A DNA stretch of 64,000 nucleotides, from assembly GCA_025361565.1 (NCBI GenBank), contig JANYKN010000134.1, positions 1 to 64,000 on the forward strand, written 5' to 3'. The position numbers and the translations under genes were made by a program. Shown piece by piece: positions 63,701 through 64,000 of this stretch (position 1 is its first letter; each line of letters opens with the position of its first letter). This stretch comes from Bacteroidota bacterium (GTDB lineage Bacteria; Bacteroidota; Bacteroidia; Bacteroidales; NBLH01). Under the pieces are notes generated by a model. The model had not been told where the DNA came from. It made no database searches and saw only the letters and a list, made by a program, of their open reading frames with translations.

Positions 63701-64000
63701 CTACAAAAACATCAAACCCATTTATCTTTTGATTTAGCTGAACCGATAATTCTTCTCCACGTTCGTTAATCTCAGATTTTAAATGAAAAAATTCGGGTGT
63801 CATTTTACCAACTACTTCTTCCTGCTTGTAGCCGAGCATTTTTTCCGCACCTTTATTAAATACTGCAATAATTCCGGAGGGTTCTGTTGCAATAATGGAT
63901 ACCTCAGTTGCAGCATCTAGAACTCCTTGCAGTTGGTTGCGTGCTTTGGAAATAGATTCATCGGCTTTTTTATTTTCACTGATGTCAACTAAAATACCTC
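60777..64000 (-). CDS. Multi-PAS hybrid histidine kinase with receiver domain (5' end beyond window)
   Basis: The frame is open to the window edge (first residues GILVDISENKKADESISK), so the ATG at 63839 is internal; at least 1073 residues are present. Five full PAS/PAC units can be seen, each ending in a GIATDITEQK-like motif, plus the end of another at the edge. Then comes a HisKA domain with LTNISHEIRTPMNGILGF, a HATPase (NQILTNLLKNALKFT, FFVNDTGIGI, GAGLGLSISKSYVE) and a C-terminal receiver with the phospho-Asp in VLMDIKMPIMDGFEA and a Lys in YISKPIKRDDL. It lacks an own DNA-binding output. No membrane helix is seen in this part; PAS domains suggest intracellular sensing. Confidence 0.93.
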   Translation of the reverse strand, partial: GILVDISENKKADESISKARNQLQGVLDAATEVSIIATEPSGIIAVFNKGAEKMLGYKQEEVVGKMTPEFFHLKSEINERGEELSVQLNQKINGFDVFVALANNNKSEIREWTYVRKNGSQIKVNLGITAVKNEKQEITGYLGIATDITEQKNAERTLKESEFKFKSLFETSSDAIFIMNESIFLDCNSKTVEIFGCEKDQIVGHSPAQFSPEFQPDGKKSADKALEKTTMALKGEPQFFEWLHKKQDGTVFYAEVSLNRIIIKGEYLLHAIVRDISERKKAENEIRESEKKYRSLMESLNEAVMFVDNEDRVQFVNKRFTELLGYDTEEIIGEIAHQKLLEPNDYDVLKKVNSDRTKGISSQYELEFRRKDGSKIEFLISGAPLFDNHGNIVGSIGTMTDISERKKIEQALIESEEKFRSIVQALNDSITIVNGQGIITYQSLSGKKTFGYAQDEIIGKPLLDFFHPDDINSAQEELTNVFQSANDGIPSMFRIKHKQGQYVFIEAIGINMLANKAINGIVLVSKDITERITSEKLLKYSEERYRITIEQTGQLVYDLDIPSSQIIWSGAVEQLTGYSHQEFQSVNLNGWINMLHPNDQENLLTLLNEAIAHLGHYNVEYRFKIKNGEYIFVEDNGIVLPDENGKALRMLGSMKDISDRKKAEFALKLKSNEIEIQNEEYQQLNEELIQTNEFLIQAKKRAEESDRLKTAFLTNISHEIRTPMNGILGFAELLKLPDLSEQKNEEFVNLIEQSGLRMLNIINDIVDIAKIESGQIQFQYQQTQVNDIIKQLHAFFRPEAEKKGISLSFEMGLPNNLSIIETDQTKLNQILTNLLKNALKFTGSGSIHFGYHLTGNMLEFFVNDTGIGIYPEQKEVIFERFIQGSMSLTRNYEGAGLGLSISKSYVEKFGGKIWFESEVGKGTSFFFNMPYNLQYINQIEIQPELAVNKDLQNINILVVEDDENSMIYLKEILENNKNNLFFATDGHQAVETIKKRRDIHIVLMDIKMPIMDGFEATRQIKQLNPDIIIIAQTAFAAADDRKKAIQAGCDDYISKPIKRDDLMLLISKYQLKK

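Overview
The window looks like chromosomal DNA of an AT-rich, free-living or commensal member of the Bacteroidota, most likely class Bacteroidia. The evidence is a SusC/SusD pair with a family GH92 mannosidase, FecI/FecR-type sigma and anti-sigma factors, type IX secretion (T9SS) C-terminal sorting domains, several TPR/PD40/OmpA (PorE-like) proteins, SpoIIE-output sensor architecture, and promoters of the TTTG-N19-TAnnTTTG type instead of sigma-70 boxes. Genus cannot be set from this sequence alone.

Layout. 0-6 kb: the end of an unknown gene, tRNA-Pro(CGG), a small membrane-tailed helix-turn-helix protein, a cyclase-family hydrolase, a relic of a VOC-fold gene, a DUF3857/transglutaminase-like protein and a TlpA-type thioredoxin lipoprotein. 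6-11 kb (minus strand): ClpB, a MATE transporter and a double CDGSH iron-sulfur protein. 11-24 kb (minus): three PorE-like envelope proteins interspersed with a GNAT acetyltransferase, a dehydrogenase-complex E2, a glycosyltransferase fused to a degenerate sugar-phosphotransferase half, and two SUMF1-fold secreted proteins. 24-29 kb (minus): QueE, an NtrC-type two-component system and a PlsC-type acyltransferase. 29-36 kb (plus): two related carboxypeptidase-regulatory-like surface proteins, with an ECF sigma / FecR anti-sigma pair placed directly before the one that carries an STN domain; then a predicted aminopeptidase. 36-45 kb (plus): a five-gene surface-fibre cluster made of three paralogous proteins with 17-residue beta-roll repeats and a peptidase S74 chaperone end, alternating with two paralogous T9SS-sorted proteins; the third fibre gene is split by a frameshift at an (AT)4 run. 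45-48 kb: a Reg_prop/Y_Y_Y sensor with SpoIIE phosphatase output. 48-58 kb (minus): a mannan/N-glycan-type polysaccharide utilisation locus (ROK regulator, SusC, SusD, GH92). 58-60.8 kb: a repeat-rich plastic segment holding a 5'-truncated RHS core with a His/Cys toxin-like tail, a secreted putative immunity protein, and several palindromic elements. 60.8-64 kb (minus): a multi-PAS hybrid histidine kinase that runs off the window.

How the parts fit: much of the window concerns the cell envelope and surface (T9SS cargo, PorE-like anchors, fibre proteins, a PUL) and signalling to it (ECF/FecR, two-component, SpoIIE and hybrid kinase systems). The most novel-looking parts are the 17-residue-repeat fibre cluster with its frameshifted third copy, the sigma/anti-sigma pair coupled to an STN protein without a TonB-receptor barrel, and the orphan RHS toxin/immunity cassette with a caspase-like His/Cys dyad. 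All functions are inferred from motifs read by eye; no database search was run.
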